Below, piece after piece: positions 51,812-61,217 of a DNA stretch of 64,000 nt. The stretch's first letter is position 1. Every line of letters starts with the position of its first letter. Made by a program: the position numbers and the translations under genes. The notes below the pieces were generated by a model. It saw only the letters and a list, made by a program, of their open reading frames with translations. It did no database searches and was not told where the DNA came from. Origin of the DNA: Halomonas stenophila (GTDB taxonomy: Bacteria; Pseudomonadota; Gammaproteobacteria; Pseudomonadales; Halomonadaceae); contig NZ_JACHXR010000007.1 of the NCBI RefSeq assembly GCF_014192275.1, positions 62,001-126,000 of the forward strand. The letters are read 5' to 3'.

Positions 51812-52705
51812 TCAGCGACGGCGGCGATCGCGGAAGCGCTCCCCCAGGGTCTGGCGCAGCCAGCGGGCGATCGGTCCCTGGGCGGCGTCGCGCCGCGAGA
51901 CCGTCTCCACCTCGATGACCGGCGGTCGGCCCAACGCCTCGCCGGACAGCTCGACGAGGTCCTCCCGGAAGGGCGGGTACTGGGCGATATGCTGGGGCAC
52001 CAGGGCCCAGCCCAACCCCCGGGTGGCCAGCTCGCCCATCGAGTAGAAGCTGTTGAGGCGCCAGAACTGGGCGCTGAGCGTCGCCCCGGCGTCGCCCTCG
52101 GAGCGCGAGGCGATCAGCAACTGGCGGTGGTCGGCCAGGTCGCCGGCGGTGAGGGCGGGGAGCCCGGCCAGGGGATGGTCGCGCCCCACCACCAGGACCT
52201 GCTGCAGGTGGGCGATCCGGATGCCTTCCAGCACCGGGCCCTGGCTCTGCTGGCGCAGCAGGATGCCCAGGTCGGCGGTTCGGTCTTCCACCCAGCCGGC
52301 GATGTCGCCCTGGGCCCCGTAGAGCAGGGTGAGCTGCAGGGCCGGGTAATGCCGGGCCAGGGCCTCCAGGGTCTCGTCCACCGGCGGCATCTCCACCAGG
52401 GCCTCATCGATGGCCAGCACCAGCTGGGCCTCCTCGCCCTGGGCGATGGCCCGGGCGCGGGACTCCAGCCGCTGGCACTGGCGGATCACCGCCCGGGCCT
52501 CGTGGAGCAGGGCCTTGCCCGCCTCGGTGAGCCGGGGCAGCCGGCCGCTGCGGTCGAACAGCTGGCAGCCGAGATCGGCCTCCAGATGGGCGATGGCGGT
52601 GCTGACGGCGGACTGGGCGCGGCCCAGGTGGCGGGCGGCCGAGGAGAAGGAGCCCCGTTCGGCACAGGCGATGAGCACTTCCAACTGATCGAGGCTCCAG
52701 CGCAT
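51812..52705 (-). CDS. LysR family transcriptional regulator next to the efflux pair
   Basis: 297 residues. The N-terminal HTH is visible in GSFSSAARHLGRAQSAVSTAI, followed by the effector-binding domain. ATG 52705 is the natural start (MRWSLDQLEVLIACAE). It is divergent from the PACE and SMR transporter genes with about 120 bases between starts, so it may control them. LysR regulators are known next to PACE genes. Confidence 0.85.
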   Translation of the reverse strand: MRWSLDQLEVLIACAERGSFSSAARHLGRAQSAVSTAIAHLEADLGCQLFDRSGRLPRLTEAGKALLHEARAVIRQCQRLESRARAIAQGEEAQLVLAIDEALVEMPPVDETLEALARHYPALQLTLLYGAQGDIAGWVEDRTADLGILLRQQSQGPVLEGIRIAHLQQVLVVGRDHPLAGLPALTAGDLADHRQLLIASRSEGDAGATLSAQFWRLNSFYSMGELATRGLGWALVPQHIAQYPPFREDLVELSGEALGRPPVIEVETVSRRDAAQGPIARWLRQTLGERFRDRRRR

Positions 52706-52825
52706 GGTCTTGACCTATCTGCTTTCCTGATGGAATCCAACTCGTATCCATCGTCATCATGGCGAGAATGGGAAGCCACGTCGAGGCCATTCCGGCCTCG
52801 GCGAGTGCTCGGAGAGGAGATCACC

Positions 52826-53242
52826 ATGCGCTCCTGGAAGGAACGGCTGACCCATACCCTGCTCTTCGAGGCGGGCGGCCTGGTCATGGTGACGCCGCTG
52901 GCGAGCTGGGTCAGCGGCCATGGGCCCGGCGAGATCGGCGTCCTGGCCCTGGGGCTCGCGACCACCGCCATGTTGTGGAACCTGGTATGGAACCGGCTCT
53001 TCGATGGCTGGGTGCCGACCCGGCGGCGCAGCCTGGTCCAGCGCCTCGCCCAGGCGCTCGGCTTCGAGCTGGGGCTGCTGGTGATGACCCTGCCGGTGGT
53101 AGCCTGGTGGCTGGCCATCGGCCTGGCCGAGGCCTTCTGGCTCGACCTCGGTTTCATGCTGTTCTTCCTGGCCTATGCGCTGGTGTTCAATACGCTGTTC
53201 GATCACGTGATGCGCCGTCGACTGGCGCAGAGGGGGTGCTGA
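52826..53242 (+). CDS. PACE family multidrug efflux transporter
   Basis: 138 residues with four membrane spans in two repeated halves, the layout of the AceI/PACE family (bacterial transmembrane pair). LFEAGGLVMVTPLASW and LGFELGLLVMTLPVVAWW carry the conserved membrane-embedded Glu of each half, and NLVWNRLFDGW is a family hallmark. Members export chlorhexidine and short diamines. ATG 52826 has GGAGAGGAG upstream. The stop overlaps the start of the SMR gene (TGATG). Confidence 0.9.
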   Translation: MRSWKERLTHTLLFEAGGLVMVTPLASWVSGHGPGEIGVLALGLATTAMLWNLVWNRLFDGWVPTRRRSLVQRLAQALGFELGLLVMTLPVVAWWLAIGLAEAFWLDLGFMLFFLAYALVFNTLFDHVMRRRLAQRGC

Positions 53243-53571
53243 TGTCCTATGTGTACCTGGCCCTGGCGATCATCGCCGAAGTGGTGGCCACCAGTTCCCT
53301 CAAGGCGTCCCAGGAGTTCACTCGCTTCTGGCCGAGCGTGGTGGTGGTGGTCGGCTACGGGCTGGCCTTCTACACGCTCACCCTGGCGCTGCGTAGCCTG
53401 CCGGTGGGCATCGCCTATGCGTTCTGGGCGGGCCTCGGCATCGTGCTGGTGACCCTGATCGGCTTCCTGGTCTACGGTGAACGCCCCGATCTGCCCGCCG
53501 TGCTGGGCCTGGCGATGATCGTTGGAGGCGTGGTCGTCATCCAGGCCTTCTCGAGCGTGTCGCCCCACTGA
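53242..53571 (+). CDS. SMR family multidrug efflux protein
   Basis: 109 residues with four membrane spans. The essential membrane Glu is E13 (AIIAEVVATSSLKAS). GIAYAFWAGLGIVLVTLIGF and the GERPDLPAVLGLAMIVGGVVVI region are typical EmrE-like stretches. It exports cationic drugs or polyamines in exchange for protons. It overlaps the PACE gene by one base, so the two are coupled. Confidence 0.92.
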   Translation: MSYVYLALAIIAEVVATSSLKASQEFTRFWPSVVVVVGYGLAFYTLTLALRSLPVGIAYAFWAGLGIVLVTLIGFLVYGERPDLPAVLGLAMIVGGVVVIQAFSSVSPH

Positions 53572-53669
53572 GACGGGGCCGGTCGAATCCCCGCCGGTGG
53601 GCGGGTAGACTGCGGCCTGGTGGCGCCCTGGCCCGGGCGCCGTCGACTCATGCCGCCTGGACGCCGCTC

Positions 53670-55112
53670 ATGCTGTACCGCCCGCTCTCGCTCTGCCTGC
53701 TCCTGCTGTTGCCGCTGACCGCCCTCGGGCACGGCTTTACGCGCCTCTCGAGCCTCGCCGATGACGGCTTCGTGATCGGCGCCGAGGCTCGCCTGCTGGG
53801 CAACGGCGAGCCGGGGGAGACCCTGGGCAGCCTCGAGCCGCAGCGGCTGCTGTCACCGGCCTCGGTGACCAAGGTCTACCTGGCCGCGGCGGCCCTCGAC
53901 CGCCTGGGTCCCCAGCACCGCTTCACCACCCGCCTGGTCAGCACCGCCGAGCCGGATGACCAGGGCGTGCTGCACGGCGACCTGGTGCTCGAGGGTGGCG
54001 GCGATCCGGCGCTGACCACCGAGGACCTGTGGCGGCTGGTGCAGCGCCTGCACCAGGCGGGGGTGCGCGAGGTAACCGGAAGCCTGGTGGTCAGCCAGTG
54101 GCGCTTCGGCCCGGTGAGCTGCATCACCACCGACCGCTGCGAGGGCGAGCGTCGGGTGGACAACGCCTACAGCGCCCTGCTGTCGTCGGCCGCGGTCAAC
54201 TACGGCAACTGGTGCGTGACCGTCGCGCCGGCGCGTATCCCCGGCGACCCGGCGGAGGTCACCAGCTGCGACAGCCAGTCCCGCCTGCCTCGCATCGACA
54301 ACCGCGTGGCGACCCGGCCGGACGACAGCGGCACCGAGCTCACGGCGGAGCGCCTGACCGAGGACGACGGCGACGTCATGCGGGTCGGTGGCCAGATCTC
54401 CACCAACGCCCATCCCCGTGAGGTCTATCGCACCAGCGCCGACCCCGCCGCGCAGGCCGCGGACATCCTGATGGCCATGCTCGGCCAGGCCGATATCCCG
54501 GTGCAGGGCGGCCAGGCCACCAGCACCACCCAGCCGCCGGCCTCGGCGCGGCGGCTCGCCGCGGTGGACAGCGAGCCGCTGCAGGAACTGCTGCTGCGTA
54601 CCCTGAACTACTCCAACAACTTCATGGCCGACACCCTGGCCCTCGACCTGGCCGAGGTCCCCCGGCCGTCACTATCCCAGGCGGGCGATGCCCTCGAGGC
54701 CTTCGCCGGCACCATCCCCGGGCACGGCCCCGCCACCCTGGAGAGCGGCAGCGGCCTGACCCCGGAGAACCGAACCTCCGCGGCCGGCGTGAACGCCCTG
54801 CTGGAGCACATGTTCCGTCGCCCGTCGCTGTTCCCGAGCTTCGTGGCGGCCCTGCAGTCGCCCGGCAATGGCGTGATGCGCTTCATCCGGCGGGGCTCGG
54901 CGACCTTCCAGCACCACGTCATGCTCAAGACCGGCACCCTCAACCAACCGGTGACGGTGCGCGCGGTGACCGGCTACTTCCGCACCCTGTCGGGGCGCTG
55001 GGGCGTGTTCACGGTGCTGGTCAACGGCACCGGCGCGACGCCCTACCTGAGCTGGACGACGGTGCTGGACCGCCTGTCACGGGACCTGGACGCGATGATC
55101 CAGGCGCATTGA
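53670..55112 (+). CDS. dacB: D-alanyl-D-alanine carboxypeptidase/endopeptidase (PBP4)
   Basis: 480 residues with a signal peptide. The three penicillin-binding motifs are visible: SxxK in SPASVTKVYLAAA, SxN in YSNNFMADTL and KTG in LKTGTLNQPV. The large insertion between motifs one and two marks the S13 class. It trims or opens peptidoglycan crosslinks in the periplasm. It lies alone between the SMR gene and dgkA. Confidence 0.92.
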   Translation: MLYRPLSLCLLLLLPLTALGHGFTRLSSLADDGFVIGAEARLLGNGEPGETLGSLEPQRLLSPASVTKVYLAAAALDRLGPQHRFTTRLVSTAEPDDQGVLHGDLVLEGGGDPALTTEDLWRLVQRLHQAGVREVTGSLVVSQWRFGPVSCITTDRCEGERRVDNAYSALLSSAAVNYGNWCVTVAPARIPGDPAEVTSCDSQSRLPRIDNRVATRPDDSGTELTAERLTEDDGDVMRVGGQISTNAHPREVYRTSADPAAQAADILMAMLGQADIPVQGGQATSTTQPPASARRLAAVDSEPLQELLLRTLNYSNNFMADTLALDLAEVPRPSLSQAGDALEAFAGTIPGHGPATLESGSGLTPENRTSAAGVNALLEHMFRRPSLFPSFVAALQSPGNGVMRFIRRGSATFQHHVMLKTGTLNQPVTVRAVTGYFRTLSGRWGVFTVLVNGTGATPYLSWTTVLDRLSRDLDAMIQAH

Positions 55113-55221
55113 GTCGCCCTCCTGACCCGGTCGCCGGGGCTCAGGCGTCGACGGCGCGCCGGCCGGCCGGCTCTGCTACCATCGCCGCTTACGCCAAGGA
55201 CTGATCGATGGACGCTCGCAG

Positions 55222-55593
55222 ATGAAACCCGGACACACCGGCTGGCGCCACCTGGTGCACTCCACCCGCTACTCCCTCAAGGGCCTCAAGGCCGCCTTTC
55301 TCCACGAGGCGGCCTTTCGCCAGGAGCTGGGCATCTGCGTGATCCTGCTGCCGCTGGCCACCTGGATCGGGCGGGAACCGGTGGAGTGGATCCTGCTGGT
55401 CGGCAGCTGCCTGCTGGTGCTGATCGTCGAGCTGCTCAACAGCGCCATCGAGAGCGTGGTGGATCGCATCGGCCCCGACCGCCACGAGCTCTCTGGCCGG
55501 GCCAAGGACATCAGCTCGGCGGCGGTGATGCTGTCGCTGGTTATCGCCGGGCTCACCTGGGGTCTGCTGGCCTGGCAGCGCTTCCTGGTGTGA
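55222..55593 (+). CDS. dgkA: Diacylglycerol kinase
   Basis: 123 residues, three membrane helices. The catalytic motif is LLNSAIESVVDRIGPDRHELSGRAKDISSAAV, with the acidic and asparagine residues of DgkA in place. It recycles diacylglycerol to phosphatidate during turnover of membrane-derived oligosaccharides and LPS. ATG 55222 is the first start that gives the usual N-terminus. Confidence 0.93.
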   Translation: MKPGHTGWRHLVHSTRYSLKGLKAAFLHEAAFRQELGICVILLPLATWIGREPVEWILLVGSCLLVLIVELLNSAIESVVDRIGPDRHELSGRAKDISSAAVMLSLVIAGLTWGLLAWQRFLV

Positions 55594-55739
55594 GGCCAGG
55601 GCAATTGCAGCTGAACATGACGAGGGGCTGATCCGTCGATACCAACTGCGATAGCCTTGGGTGTGAGGCCGGGTCGCTAGTGCCGAGCGCCCCGGCTTGG
55701 GTATGCTGAAGGCATTCATCAACCGGATGCGAGACGCCC

Positions 55740-58724
55740 ATGGCCCTGCCCGATGACTTCCTGCCGCTGGATGCCATTCCCGAGCCGCTGGTGGCACCGT
55801 TGCGACACGCCTGGGAGCGCCTCGGGGCATCCCTCGAGCAGGCCGACGACCTGGCATCGATGCAGGACCAGGAAGGCCCCGGCGAGACCTGGTCGGCGCT
55901 CTCGGCGACCCGTCGCGAGCAACTGGCGCGGGTGCTCGCCGTCTCCGACTTCGCCGGCGAGACGCTGATCCGCCACCCCGACTGGCTGGTCCACCTGGAC
56001 GCCGCCGGCGAACTGGAGGCCACGCCGGCCCCGGAGGCCCTGCGCGAGACCCTCGCCGAGCGCCTGGAGGCCGCCGACGACGAGGCGGCCCTGCACGCCG
56101 CTATCCGCCGCTTTCGCCGGGCGCGCATGCTGGGCATCGTCTGGCGAGATCTGACGCGCCCGCCGGGCATCGACATGTGGGCCACGGCGACGGCCGTCAC
56201 CCAACTGGCGGAGGCCTGCCTGGAGCTGGCCCTGGACTGGCTCGAGACCCATTTCGCACCCCGCTGGGGGCGCCCCGCGACCCGGGCCGACGGCAGCGAG
56301 CAGCGCCTGGTGGTGCTCGGCATGGGCAAGCTCGGGGCCGGCGAGCTGAACCTGTCCTCCGACATCGACCTGATCTTCGCCTTCCCCGAGAAGGGCGAGA
56401 CCGAGGGCGGGCGCAAGGCCCTCGAGCACCAGGAGTACTTCACCAAGCTCGGCCAGAAGCTGATCACCGCCCTGGACGCCGTGACCGCCGACGGCTTCGC
56501 CTTCCGCGTCGACATGCGTCTGCGTCCGCTGGGCGACGGCGGGCCGCTGGTCGGCAGCTTCGCCTCGCTGGCCGGCTACTACCAGGACCAGGGCCGCGAG
56601 TGGGAGCGCTACGCCATGCTCAAGGCGCGGCCGGTGGCCGGCGACCTGGGCGCCGGCGCCGAGCTGCTGGCCAGCGTCCGCCCCTTCGTCTACCGCAAGT
56701 ACCTCGACTTCGGCGCCATCGAGTCGCTGCGCGAGCTCAAGTCGATGATCAACCGCGAGGTACGCCGCCGCGGCATGCAAGGCAACATCAAGCTCGGTCC
56801 CGGCGGCATCCGCGAGGTGGAGTTCGTGGTCCAGGCCTTCCAGCTGATCCGCGGCGGGCGCGACACCGAGCTGCAGGTGACCTCCCTGAGGACCGCCCTG
56901 GAGCGCCTGCCGGCGCTGGGGCTGCTGCCCGAGGAGGTGGTCGACGAGCTGACCCCCGACTACGTCTTCTTGCGTGACATCGAGCATATCCTCCAGGCCC
57001 TGGAGGACCGCCAGACCCAGAGCCTGCCGGTCGAGGAGGTGGATCGCGAGCGGGTCGCCCTGGCCCTGGACACGGAGGACTGGCCCGCGGTCATGGCGCG
57101 GCTCGACGAGGTCCGCGCCCGAGTGCGGTGCCACTTCGACGCGGTGATCGCCGAGCCCGAGGAGGAGGCCGAGGAGGCGGCCGCGTCCACCGGTGCAGGG
57201 GAGGTCGAACTGGACGAGTGGCGGGCCCTGTGGCGCGACGAGCTCCCCGAGCAGGAGGCCGAGTCCCGGCTGGAGGAGGCCGGTTTCGGCGACGCCTCGG
57301 CCGGCCAACGCCGGCTACGGGCCCTGCGCCACTCCCGGCAAGTGCAGGCCATGCAGCGCATCGGCTTCGAGCGGCTCGATGCGCTGATGCCGCTGCTGCT
57401 CGATGCCGTGGCCGCCAGCGAGGCGCCGGACACCGCCCTGGAGCGGGTCCTGCCGCTGGTCGAGGCCGTGCTGCGGCGGACCGCCTACCTGGCCCTGTTG
57501 CGCGAGAATCCCGATGCGCTGGAGCACCTGATGCGGCTGTGCAGCGCCAGCCCCTGGATCGCCGAGCAACTGGCCCGCCACCCCATTCTGCTCGACGAGC
57601 TGCTGACGCCGGACACCCTCTATACCCCGGCTGACAAGGCACGGCTCGCCGACGAGCTGCGCCAGGCGCTGGGGCGCCTCCCCGAGGACGACGAGGAGGC
57701 CCAGCTCGAGGCGCTGCGGGTCTTCAAGCACGCCCAGGTGCTGCACGTGGCCGCCTCCGACATCGCCGGCACCCGCCACCTGATGAAGGTCAGCGACTAC
57801 CTGACCCATATCGCCGAGGTGATCCTCCAGACGGTGCTGGCCATGGCCTGGAAGCACCTCACCCGCAAGCATGGCGTCCCCGAGCGGCGCGATGGTGGGC
57901 GCTGCGGCCAGGTACCGGAGTTCCTGATCGTCGGCTACGGCAAGCTCGGCGGCATCGAGCTGGGCTACGGCTCCGACCTGGACCTGGTGTTCCTCCACGA
58001 TGGCGCGGGACAGGGCAGCACCGACGGGGCGCGGCCCATCGACAACGCGGTCTTCTTCACTCGGCTCGGCCAGCGCATCATCCACCTGCTCACCGCCGTG
58101 ACCCCCGCGGGCAGCCTCTATGAGGTGGACATGCGCCTGCGCCCGTCCGGCAACGCGGGGCTGCTGGTCTCGAGCCTGGAGGCCTTCGCCGACTACCAGC
58201 GCCGCGAGGCCTGGACCTGGGAGCACCAGGCGCTGGTACGGGCCCGGGTGGTGGCGGGCCACGAGGCACTGGCGGAGCGCTTCTCCGAGATCCGCCGCGA
58301 GATCCTCGGCCGACAGCGCGACCTCGAGGCGCTGCGCGAGGAGGTGGTGGCGATGCGCCACAAGATGCGTGACCACCTGGCCGGCAACGGCGAGGGCGAC
58401 GACTTCGACCTCAAGCATGACCCGGGGGGCATGGTCGACATCGAGTTCCTGTGCCAGTTCGCGGTGCTCTCCATGGGCCACGAGACGCCGGAGCTGCTGA
58501 CCTACAGCGACAACATGCGCATCCTCGAGACCCTGGAGGCCAGCGGGCGACTGCCGGCCGACGACTGCCGCCGGCTGCGTGAGGCCTACCTCGCCTGTCG
58601 CACCGCGGCCCACCGCTCGGCCCTGACCCGCGACCCCGCACGCGGCCGCAACGCCGACTTCCAGGCCCATCGCCAGGCGGTGATCGCCGTCTGGGAACGA
58701 CTGCTCGAGCCGGACGGCGACTGA
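55740..58724 (+). CDS. glnE: Glutamine synthetase adenylyltransferase/deadenylase
   Basis: 994 residues, full length. The two nucleotidyltransferase domains show their signatures: VVLGMGKLGAGELNLSSDID for the deadenylase half and IVGYGKLGGIELGYGSDLD for the adenylylase half, each with a glutamine-synthetase adenylyltransferase fold after it. It sets glutamine synthetase activity by adding or removing AMP according to PII state. A hairpin terminator follows. Confidence 0.95.
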   Translation: MALPDDFLPLDAIPEPLVAPLRHAWERLGASLEQADDLASMQDQEGPGETWSALSATRREQLARVLAVSDFAGETLIRHPDWLVHLDAAGELEATPAPEALRETLAERLEAADDEAALHAAIRRFRRARMLGIVWRDLTRPPGIDMWATATAVTQLAEACLELALDWLETHFAPRWGRPATRADGSEQRLVVLGMGKLGAGELNLSSDIDLIFAFPEKGETEGGRKALEHQEYFTKLGQKLITALDAVTADGFAFRVDMRLRPLGDGGPLVGSFASLAGYYQDQGREWERYAMLKARPVAGDLGAGAELLASVRPFVYRKYLDFGAIESLRELKSMINREVRRRGMQGNIKLGPGGIREVEFVVQAFQLIRGGRDTELQVTSLRTALERLPALGLLPEEVVDELTPDYVFLRDIEHILQALEDRQTQSLPVEEVDRERVALALDTEDWPAVMARLDEVRARVRCHFDAVIAEPEEEAEEAAASTGAGEVELDEWRALWRDELPEQEAESRLEEAGFGDASAGQRRLRALRHSRQVQAMQRIGFERLDALMPLLLDAVAASEAPDTALERVLPLVEAVLRRTAYLALLRENPDALEHLMRLCSASPWIAEQLARHPILLDELLTPDTLYTPADKARLADELRQALGRLPEDDEEAQLEALRVFKHAQVLHVAASDIAGTRHLMKVSDYLTHIAEVILQTVLAMAWKHLTRKHGVPERRDGGRCGQVPEFLIVGYGKLGGIELGYGSDLDLVFLHDGAGQGSTDGARPIDNAVFFTRLGQRIIHLLTAVTPAGSLYEVDMRLRPSGNAGLLVSSLEAFADYQRREAWTWEHQALVRARVVAGHEALAERFSEIRREILGRQRDLEALREEVVAMRHKMRDHLAGNGEGDDFDLKHDPGGMVDIEFLCQFAVLSMGHETPELLTYSDNMRILETLEASGRLPADDCRRLREAYLACRTAAHRSALTRDPARGRNADFQAHRQAVIAVWERLLEPDGD

Positions 58725-58766
58725 GCGAGCCTACCCGACACCGCGACTATCCCTCCCGGTTCACGC

Positions 58767-58799
58767 TGCGCCCCGGCTGTCGATGACAGGCGGGGCGCA
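58767..58799 (+). terminator. Terminator after glnE
   Basis: The 14-base arm 58767-58780 pairs with 58786-58799 with one mismatch and is followed by CTTCTTCC. Confidence 0.7.
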
Positions 58800-58858
58800 C
58801 TTCTTCCGGGTCACTGTCCGGCCGCTCACCTTGCTGTTACGGCGAATGCCTTTATGCC

Positions 58859-58902
58859 GGTGACAGGCGCCGGCTAGACCCTCGCTGGCGGCGCCTGTCA
58901 CC
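58859..58902. repeat. Perfect 14-bp inverted repeat upstream of the importer operon
   Basis: GGTGACAGGCGCCG (58859-58872) and its exact complement (58889-58902) are separated by 16 bases. It could be a regulator site or an RNA hairpin. Confidence 0.55.
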
Positions 58903-58922
58903 GCCGCCGCCGGCCGACGGCA

Positions 58923-58943
58923 AAATAACCAGATTGGTCATTT
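58923..58943. promoter_or_regulatory. 21-bp operator-like dyad
   Basis: AAAT-n-ACCA-GAT-TGGT-n-ATTT: perfect symmetry except the spacer bases. It is AT-rich and lies about 115 bases before the binding-protein start. The geometry fits a dimeric repressor or activator, but the family cannot be named. Confidence 0.55.
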
Positions 58944-59057
58944 CTCATGGATGGTCGCGTTGCCGGGGATCAAGGGCCGCCCATAAGCTGCATGACACCC
59001 GATGAACTCCCCGGAGCGAATCGTTCAGAGCACGACTACAACAATGCAGGTGACACC

Positions 59058-59996
59058 ATGTTCTACAAAACAGCGCTAGCGACCAGTGTGATGATGTTAT
59101 CGGCAGGCCTTGTCCAGGCAGAACAGACCTACCGTATCGGCATCACCCAGAACAATGTCGGCGTCGACAGCTACCAGACCACCTACGAAAGCGCCTTCGA
59201 GAATGCCGCCGATGAGCTCGATAACGTCGACGTGGTGGTGCTGGATGCCGGCGGCGATGTGGCCCGCCAGATTGGTCAGGTTCGCAACCTGATCCAGCAG
59301 CGTGTCGATGCCATCATCATATGGCCTACCAATGGCCAGGCGGTGATCCCGACCATCCGCCAGGCCCACCGGGCGGGTATCCCCGTCGTGGTCACCAACT
59401 CCAAGATCGCCGAGGCCGGGCTCGATTACATTGCCGCCTTCTCGGGCCCCGACAATGTCCAGCAGGGTGCTTCCTCCGCCGAAATGATGTGCGAGGCCCT
59501 GGATGGAGAGGGTCAGATCGTCCAGATCGCCGGGCAACCCGGCTACACCACTGCCATGGAACGCTCGAAGGGGTTCGAGGACCGGCTTGCCGAGGCCTGT
59601 CCCGACGTCGAGATCCTCGAGACCCAACCCGCTGACTGGAACCGCGAGAAGGCCCAGCGGGTCATGGAGAATTTCCTCACCAAGTACGACGACATCGATG
59701 GTGTCTATGCCGGGGACGACAACATGGGCGTCGGCGCCCTGAATGCGGCCAAGAGTGCCGGCCGGGCAGGAGATATCGCCTTCATCGGCGCCACCAACTT
59801 TGCCGTGGGTTATGAGGCCATCGAGCGTGGCGAGTACTACGGCTCCATCTATCAGTCCCCGGTGGATGACGCCGAAGCGGCTCTCCAGACGGCACTCGAT
59901 GTCCTGGAGGGAAAGGAGGTGCCGAAGATGAACTTCTTCGAGACCCCCAAGATTACGGCCGACAACCTGGCCGAGTTCGACAAGCCGGTGTTCTGA
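59058..59996 (+). CDS. ABC transporter periplasmic substrate-binding protein (RbsB/sugar-type, possibly aromatic ligand)
   Basis: 312 residues with a signal peptide (cut after GLVQA) and a type I periplasmic-binding fold (YRIGITQNNVGVDSY, VDAIIIWPTNGQAVIP, GVYAGDDNMGVGA). It would capture the ligand for the two permeases and the double ATPase that follow. The ligand may be an aromatic acid or phenol rather than a sugar because of the maleylacetate reductase gene at the end of the cluster. ATG 59058 has CAGGTGA upstream. Confidence 0.85.
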   Translation: MFYKTALATSVMMLSAGLVQAEQTYRIGITQNNVGVDSYQTTYESAFENAADELDNVDVVVLDAGGDVARQIGQVRNLIQQRVDAIIIWPTNGQAVIPTIRQAHRAGIPVVVTNSKIAEAGLDYIAAFSGPDNVQQGASSAEMMCEALDGEGQIVQIAGQPGYTTAMERSKGFEDRLAEACPDVEILETQPADWNREKAQRVMENFLTKYDDIDGVYAGDDNMGVGALNAAKSAGRAGDIAFIGATNFAVGYEAIERGEYYGSIYQSPVDDAEAALQTALDVLEGKEVPKMNFFETPKITADNLAEFDKPVF

Positions 59997-60009
59997 AGGC
60001 TCCCGCCGA

Positions 60010-60039
60010 GGCGCATGAGGTCTCTGTTCCTCATGCGCC
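60010..60039 (+). terminator. Intercistronic hairpin after the binding-protein gene
   Basis: GGCGCATGAGG (60010-60020) pairs perfectly with 60029-60039 across eight bases. It starts 14 bases past the stop, in the 197-base gap before the first permease gene. Confidence 0.6.
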
Positions 60040-60193
60040 GTAGCGCTCCGTCAAAGACAGTCCGTTGGCCATGCTGGATGGCCCTGCAGTGCTCTGCTCT
60101 TTCCCGGCAGCGAAGCCGTATCGGGAAAGTCAGCGCGCTGGACGGACAACCGGTGACCTTCGGAACAAGGTTGCGCCCATACAGGTGAGTGAC

Positions 60194-61204
60194 ATGGCTT
60201 CTGCAGAACACATCAAGCAAGGCTTCATGCTCAGCAAGACACACAAGGCCGGTCTCCTGAACTTCCTCTCGGCTCAGGGAATCCTGGTGTTCTTCCTGAT
60301 CTGCATGCTGGCATTCTCGCTATTTTCCGAACAGTTTCTTTCCCAGTCGAATATCATGACGGTGGTCCGACAGGCCTCGATCATCGGTATCATCGCGGTC
60401 GGCGTGACCGTGGTGATCATCGGCGGGAACCTCGACCTCTCGGTAGGCTCGATGCTGTCGTTCGCCACCGTCCTGGTGGTGGATCTCCATGACAAGATCG
60501 GTCCGGTCGGTGCCATCCTGGTGATGTTCGCACTGACCCTGATGCTCGGAGCCGTGAACGGCTTTCTGGTGGGGTTCATGCGGCTCAATTCGCTGATCGT
60601 CACCCTGGCGATGCTCTCGGCGATTCAGGGCCTGGTGCTGATCTACAGCGGTGGCCAGAACGTCGACATCGCCAATCAGAGCGAGACATGGTTCAGCGTG
60701 TTCGGTCAGGGGTACCTGCTGGGCATCGCGGTACCGGTCATCATCTTCGCCCTGCTGGCCGTCATCGTCCAGGTCGTCATGTCCTTCACCGGCTACGGCC
60801 GACGCATCTTCGCCATCGGTGGCAATCCCGTGGCGGCCGTCTATTCCGGTATCCGCAAGAACTGGTGCGTGTTCAGCACCTATCTGACCTCGGCCTTCTG
60901 TGTGGCCTGTGCCGCCCTGGTGCTCGGCTCGCGCGTGATGGGTTCCCAGAACAACGTGGGGCAGGGCTACGAGTTGCTCGTGCTGGCCGGGATCATCCTC
61001 GGCGGGACCAGCCTGCTGGGCGGCGCCGGCAGTATCTGGAAGACGGTCATCGGGGTGCTGATCCTTGGCTTCATCCAGAACGGCCTGTTGCTGCTGGGCT
61101 ACCCCTACTACACCCAGTGGCTCGTGACCTGGGTCATCATCATCCTCGCGGTATGGCTGGACCTTGCCAACAAGCGCAAGCGTCTGCTGACCCGCCACTC
61201 CTGA
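60194..61204 (+). CDS. ABC transporter permease (RbsC/branched sugar type), first of two
   Basis: 336 residues, about 9-10 membrane spans. The family stretch GGNLDLSVGSMLSFATVLVV near residue 80 and ILGGTSLLGGAGSIWKTVIGV near the end match the CUT2 permeases. It forms a heterodimer with the next gene product. ATG 60194 has AGGTGAG upstream; the frame continues upstream to 60065 without homology. Confidence 0.87.
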   Translation: MASAEHIKQGFMLSKTHKAGLLNFLSAQGILVFFLICMLAFSLFSEQFLSQSNIMTVVRQASIIGIIAVGVTVVIIGGNLDLSVGSMLSFATVLVVDLHDKIGPVGAILVMFALTLMLGAVNGFLVGFMRLNSLIVTLAMLSAIQGLVLIYSGGQNVDIANQSETWFSVFGQGYLLGIAVPVIIFALLAVIVQVVMSFTGYGRRIFAIGGNPVAAVYSGIRKNWCVFSTYLTSAFCVACAALVLGSRVMGSQNNVGQGYELLVLAGIILGGTSLLGGAGSIWKTVIGVLILGFIQNGLLLLGYPYYTQWLVTWVIIILAVWLDLANKRKRLLTRHS

Positions 61205-61217
61205 CAGGGTGAACACC

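Larger units (their letters stand above)
58725..59057. other. Intergenic region with terminator, inverted repeat and operator-like dyad
   Basis: 333 bases between glnE and the ABC binding-protein gene. It contains, in order, the glnE terminator (58767-58799), a 14-base inverted repeat (58859-58902) and an AT-rich 21-base dyad (58923-58943). The promoter of the importer operon must lie in its right half. No gene is seen; an in-frame upstream extension of the binding-protein frame to 58947 is noncoding in character. Confidence 0.5.

Noticed and set aside
58947..59057. Longer N-terminus for the ABC binding protein
   Set aside because: It would bury the signal peptide. ATG 59058 has its own ribosome site and is followed directly by a proper signal sequence.
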